Of a stretch of 64,000 nt of DNA, positions 60,772 through 64,000 are shown one piece after another. Source of the stretch: Akkermansiaceae bacterium UBA956 (GTDB lineage: Bacteria > Verrucomicrobiota > Verrucomicrobiia > Verrucomicrobiales > Akkermansiaceae); the NCBI GenBank assembly GCA_002293145.1, contig DBCO01000020.1, positions 62,001-126,000 of the forward strand. Reading direction: 5' to 3'. Position numbers and translations under genes: made by a program. Positions within the stretch are counted from its first letter, which is position 1, and every line of letters starts with the position of its first letter. The notes below the pieces were generated by a model, which was not told the DNA's origin, searched no databases, and saw nothing but the letters and a program-made list of their open reading frames with translations.

Positions 60772-62313
60772 TCAGCCTTTGCGGGCGAGCAGCGATTTTC
60801 CACTCATCTCCGCAGGTTGCGCGACGCCGAGCATATCGAGCAAGGTCGGCGCGACGTCGGCGAGAATGCCATCACGCAGTGTCATTTGACCGGCATCTGC
60901 AGCAACGTAGAGTGAGTGCACGAGGTTGGTAGTGTGTGCGGTGTGCGGCGACCCATCAGGATTGCGCATGACTTCGCAGTTACCATGATCAGCAGTGATG
61001 AGGAGCTTGCCACCCAGTGCCAAGGTTCGCTCCACCAGTAAACGCAGGCCGAGATCGATGGCCTCGCAGGCGTGAATACCAGCTTCGACGACGCCTGTAT
61101 GCCCGACCATATCAGGGTTGGCGAAGTTCACGATTACCAAGTCGTAATTTTCCATGCGACGATAGACCTCAAAGGCCACGTCAGGCGCGCTCATTTGCGG
61201 TTTGAAATCGTAAGTCGCAACTTCTTTCGGGCTGATCGCTAGGTAGCGATCTTCACCAGGATACGGAGGCTCCACGCCGCCATTGAAAAAGAATGTTACG
61301 TGCGGATACTTTTCGGTTTCGGCGCAGCGGAGTTGCGTCAATCCCGCAAGCGATACAGTTTCGCCGAGGATCATCGTCAAAGATTGCGGCAGGAAAATCA
61401 ACGGGCATGAGTAGTTGCCGTATTTTGTTAGAGTGACATAATGAACCTGCGGTGTGACTTCGCGATCAAAGCCATCGAAGTCAGGGCGCAAAAACGCATC
61501 GGAGATTTGGCGAGTGCGGTCGCTGCGATAATTGAACCAAAAGAAAACATCGCCATCGCGCACGCGTTGCTCGTTTTCATGGGAGAAAATTAAGGGCAAG
61601 ACGAACTCATCACCCCGCGGATCGGTGGCGTAGGTAGCAGCCACGGCGGCCGAGGGACTGAGGCTTGTCGTTTTACCACGACCGAAAACGATGGCATCCC
61701 AAGCGAGCTTATTGCGCTCCCAGCGCTTATCGCGATCCATCGCATAGTAGCGGCCGATGACAGTGGCAATACTGGCATTCGTGCTCGCAAGGCGTTTTTC
61801 GACATCGGCCAAGTAGCCTGCACCACTGGTCGGTGAAGTATCGCGGCCATCGGTAATGGCATGCACCAGAGTATCGGTGACACCAGCACGTGCAGCCATT
61901 TCACAGATCGCGATGAGGTGATCTTGATGCGAGTGAACACCACCATCACTGACGAGGCCGATCAGGTGGAGACGGCCATTTTTTGCTTTAGCAAAGGCTT
62001 CTTGGAGGTTCGTAATGTGCTCCATTTCACCATCGACAATGGATTTATTGATGCGTGTGAGATCTTGATAAACAATGCGCCCTGCACCGAGATTGAGGTG
62101 ACCAACTTCGCTATTTCCCATCTGTCCATCAGGCAGACCGACGTCCATACCGCTAGCGGATAATCGAGCCTGCGGATAAGTAGCATAGAGGTGATCATGA
62201 AACGGGGTTTTCGCGAGCAAGGTGGCATTGCCATCACGCTCTGCGGTTTCTTTTCCTCCGAGGTTCACACCCCATCCATCACGAATGATCAAAACGACTG
62301 GTTTCTTTGCCAT
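60772..62313 (-). CDS. gpmI: 2,3-bisphosphoglycerate-independent phosphoglycerate mutase
   Basis: Mn-dependent glycolytic enzyme that interconverts 3- and 2-phosphoglycerate. The 513-residue length fits. The first metal Asp lies in IIRDGWGVN (D12), the catalytic Ser is S68 in GQMGNSEVGHLNLGAGR, and other blocks are SDGGVHSHQDHL, ITDGRDTSP, NFANPDMVGHTG and TADHGNCE. It heads a gpmI-trmL pair and diverges from cdaA. Confidence 0.97.
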   Translation of the reverse strand: MAKKPVVLIIRDGWGVNLGGKETAERDGNATLLAKTPFHDHLYATYPQARLSASGMDVGLPDGQMGNSEVGHLNLGAGRIVYQDLTRINKSIVDGEMEHITNLQEAFAKAKNGRLHLIGLVSDGGVHSHQDHLIAICEMAARAGVTDTLVHAITDGRDTSPTSGAGYLADVEKRLASTNASIATVIGRYYAMDRDKRWERNKLAWDAIVFGRGKTTSLSPSAAVAATYATDPRGDEFVLPLIFSHENEQRVRDGDVFFWFNYRSDRTRQISDAFLRPDFDGFDREVTPQVHYVTLTKYGNYSCPLIFLPQSLTMILGETVSLAGLTQLRCAETEKYPHVTFFFNGGVEPPYPGEDRYLAISPKEVATYDFKPQMSAPDVAFEVYRRMENYDLVIVNFANPDMVGHTGVVEAGIHACEAIDLGLRLLVERTLALGGKLLITADHGNCEVMRNPDGSPHTAHTTNLVHSLYVAADAGQMTLRDGILADVAPTLLDMLGVAQPAEMSGKSLLARKG

Positions 62314-62448
62314 AGCGCGCTTGTATTAGCTGAGGGAAGCTGGTTCGTCCACAGCAAATCCTGTTTGCATGATGCAGAACAAAAACTTTCGCCGTCATGG
62401 ATAGAATGCTTGTGAGAAGTCGCGTGGGCGTGCTAACTTGGCTGCGGG

Positions 62449-63252
62449 ATGGAATCCATCAAAAATTTTATTGTCGAGCACTGGCAAAGTGCCATCGAGA
62501 TCCTGATCTTAGCGGCTGGGGTCTATCAGATTTTTCGTGCCTTCAAGGCGACACGCGGCGCGCGGATCTTGGTTGGGCTCGCATCGATTTTGATTTTCCT
62601 CACACTGATCTCTCAGCTTTTTTCCTTCCAAGTCATCGGCTGGATCATCACGCGTGCCGCAGCGGCCTTAGCTCTGGCATTGATCGTGATTTTCCAACCC
62701 GAATTGCGCAACGCGCTCGCCAAGCTTGGCAGTAGCCGCCTATTTATGTTTTCTACCACGAGAAAGCTGGCATTCTTAGAGCTATTCGCCGATGCCGTTG
62801 TTGCGCTTTCGAAGAAAAGAATCGGCGCGCTTTTTGCGATCGAGCGAGGCATCAGTCTACGCCAGTATCTCGACACAGGGGTGAAGATGGACGCGATTTT
62901 TTCGCAAGAACTGACGATGGCCGTATTCCACCCCAAAGCACCGCTGCATGATGGAGGAATGGTCATTGCACAAGATCGCGTTGCTGGTGCCGCGTGTGTT
63001 TTTCCTGTAAGCCAAAAAGAACTTGGTGATCGCTCCATCGGTTTGCGCCACCGCGCGGCAATCGGTATTTCCGAAGAAACCGACTGCGTGGTAGTAGTCG
63101 TGTCGGAAGAATCCGGATCAATTTCCTTGTGCATTGATGGTGAAATGGTCCGCGCAGCCAATCCTGAAGACTTCCGCTTGCGCCTCGAAGCTCAATTCCT
63201 CTCCGCTCCCAAAACAAATGAAACAACTGCTGACAAAGAACTGGCCGGCTAA
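62449..63252 (+). CDS. cdaA: Diadenylate cyclase CdaA (c-di-AMP synthase)
   Basis: Membrane-bound enzyme that makes c-di-AMP from two ATP, a second messenger for potassium and osmotic balance and the cell wall. The 267-residue protein has three N-terminal spans (about 15-30, 38-58, 62-84), the FQPELR motif, and the DisA-N catalytic domain with DGG (168-170, LHDGGMVI) and RHRAA (200-204). All key catalytic residues are present. It overlaps the next gene by 35 bases; in Firmicutes that position holds the regulator CdaR. The wider glmM context is not in the window. Confidence 0.96.
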   Translation: MESIKNFIVEHWQSAIEILILAAGVYQIFRAFKATRGARILVGLASILIFLTLISQLFSFQVIGWIITRAAAALALALIVIFQPELRNALAKLGSSRLFMFSTTRKLAFLELFADAVVALSKKRIGALFAIERGISLRQYLDTGVKMDAIFSQELTMAVFHPKAPLHDGGMVIAQDRVAGAACVFPVSQKELGDRSIGLRHRAAIGISEETDCVVVVVSEESGSISLCIDGEMVRAANPEDFRLRLEAQFLSAPKTNETTADKELAG

Positions 63253-63553
63253 AATTTCCTCGCTGATTGCCGCCTACGTCATTTGGTATGTGATTCATCA
63301 ACATATCGGCGATGATATTGTCGAAAAACTTACCAATGAACAGGCGCGGGATCAACAGCGCTTGCAGCAATTGTTAGCACAGAAAATGGAAGAAGTTTAC
63401 GCCTTGCAGGATAAAATCAATAACGCCAACGCAGAAAAAGCACTGCGAGCTATTCCCGTGCCCGAGGAGGACCTGCCGCCTAATGAAACGCCAACTCCAA
63501 TGCCGAGTAATCCTCCACCAAACAAGCCCACTAACGGCGCCGATACTCAATAA
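63218..63553 (+). CDS. Short membrane-anchored protein in the CdaR position
   Basis: A 111-residue protein starting inside the end of cdaA. It has one N-terminal span (SSLIAAYVIWYVIHQHIG), a predicted coiled coil (about 40-75, QQRLQQLLAQKMEEVYALQD), and a proline-rich extracytoplasmic end (PPNETPTPMPSNPPPNKPTN). CdaR has the same topology (anchor then outside part) but with YbbR beta domains, none of which is visible here. It may be a minimal CdaA partner in this lineage. ATG 63218 is set by the span and the overlap; no strong Shine-Dalgarno is seen. Confidence 0.7.
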   Translation: MKQLLTKNWPAKISSLIAAYVIWYVIHQHIGDDIVEKLTNEQARDQQRLQQLLAQKMEEVYALQDKINNANAEKALRAIPVPEEDLPPNETPTPMPSNPPPNKPTNGADTQ

Positions 63554-63568
63554 TTTTACAGCAACTCC

Positions 63569-64000
63569 ATGAATTGTTTTATCGCCGGAACTGATACCGG
63601 TGTGGGAAAAACCCACATCACACGCATTTTGCTCGAATCACTTCGCGCCGATGGCTTCGATGCCGTCGGCTACAAGCCCATCGTTTGCGGAGATCGCACC
63701 GACGCCGAACTACTGGCGGCAGCATCAGGTGGGCTCGATATTGATGTCGTCAATCCCGTTTGGTGCAAAACCCCTGCGGCACCTTGGGTCGCGGCCCAGT
63801 TGGAAAATCGCAAGATCGATTGGCAATCGCTCATCGATGGCTATCTAAAACTCGCTTCGAAGCACGAAATCGTGCTCGTCGAGGGCGTCGGTGGTTGGGA
63901 AGTCCCCATCAGCGCCAGTGCCAGCACTGCCGACCTTGTGCAAGCATTGCATATACCCGTCGCACTGGTGGTGGCGAATCGACTTGGTGCGATCAATCAT
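63569..64000 (+). CDS. bioD: Dethiobiotin synthetase (partial)
   Basis: ATP-dependent carboxylation of 7,8-diaminopelargonate to dethiobiotin in biotin synthesis. The frame runs off the window; 144 codons are visible. The P-loop GTDTGVGKT lies near the N-terminus, with YKPIVCG and the conserved LVEGVGGWEVPI block and VALVVANRLGAINH. It starts 15 bases after the CdaR-position gene. Other bio genes are not in the window and may lie beyond the end. Confidence 0.95.
   Translation, partial: MNCFIAGTDTGVGKTHITRILLESLRADGFDAVGYKPIVCGDRTDAELLAAASGGLDIDVVNPVWCKTPAAPWVAAQLENRKIDWQSLIDGYLKLASKHEIVLVEGVGGWEVPISASASTADLVQALHIPVALVVANRLGAINH

Noticed and set aside
1..64000. tRNA, rRNA, CRISPR array or complete insertion sequence
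   Set aside because: Reading the intergenic regions on both strands I saw no cloverleaf-like sequence, no spaced direct repeats and no transposase. Dedicated tools could still find a weak one.

Overview
The window looks like chromosomal DNA from a member of the Verrucomicrobiota (PVC superphylum), probably class Verrucomicrobiae. This rests on gene content rather than any marker RNA: a secreted DUF1800/DUF1501 pair, a DUF5069 gene, a TatC with a very large first periplasmic loop, a SpoIIM-DUF4129-DUF4350-MoxR-DUF58 operon, and many lipoproteins and Tat or Sec substrates of a Gram-negative envelope. I found no rRNA, tRNA, CRISPR array, intact insertion sequence or prophage. Most genes are housekeeping, so this is core chromosome with a few accessory patches.

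Layout. 1-2.8 kb (minus): clpP (cut by the window edge) and tig overlap by ATGA; then a secreted cytochrome c with its own terminator, and coaD. 3.1-9.0 kb (plus): a five-gene operon in which every gene overlaps the next by four bases (SpoIIM-like, DUF4129-like, DUF4350 lipoprotein, MoxR AAA+ ATPase, DUF58/vWA-like). 9-12.2 kb: xseA faces nrnA-truB. 12.3-15.4 kb: rarD, a decayed hipBA-like remnant with short tandem repeats, and a class I fumarase. 15.7-22.8 kb: a divergent dihydropteroate synthase, serA, an AI-2E-family permease, mscL, truA and an AsmA-like protein. 22.9-31.3 kb: purL, an MsbA-like ABC exporter, DUF3108, tatC, a methyltransferase and dnaN. 31.4-38.7 kb: an MFS transporter with an ArsC/Spx-like reductase, a small conserved unknown, a PQQ-type propeller protein, a VanX-like dipeptidase, DUF5069, a Tat-exported Mn-type superoxide dismutase and purU.

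38.9-46.1 kb (minus) is a compact cell-surface operon: a 1681-residue multidomain DUF1800 protein, a Tat-type DUF1501 protein and a small membrane-anchored protein with a pseudopilin-like tail. 46-48.3 kb holds an unknown membrane protein with an IscA-type Fe-S protein, and an N-carbamoylputrescine amidase. 48.3-52.7 kb is a run of unrecognised membrane, lipoprotein and secreted genes, including a 55-residue entericidin-like lipoprotein. 52.9-64 kb returns to recognisable genes: a SWIM-SNF2 helicase, a parA without parB, tatD, a sialate-esterase-like hydrolase, transaldolase, gpmI-trmL, the diadenylate cyclase gene cdaA overlapping a short membrane stub where CdaR would be expected, and bioD cut by the window end.

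How the genes connect: several modules concern the envelope. TatC is encoded near two probable Tat substrates (SOD and DUF1501). The MoxR/DUF58 operon and the DUF1501/DUF1800 operon are both envelope-associated systems of poorly known function, and they are the best candidates here for undescribed biology. The dihydropteroate synthase with altered substrate loops and the cdaA-stub pair are the most specific biochemical oddities.
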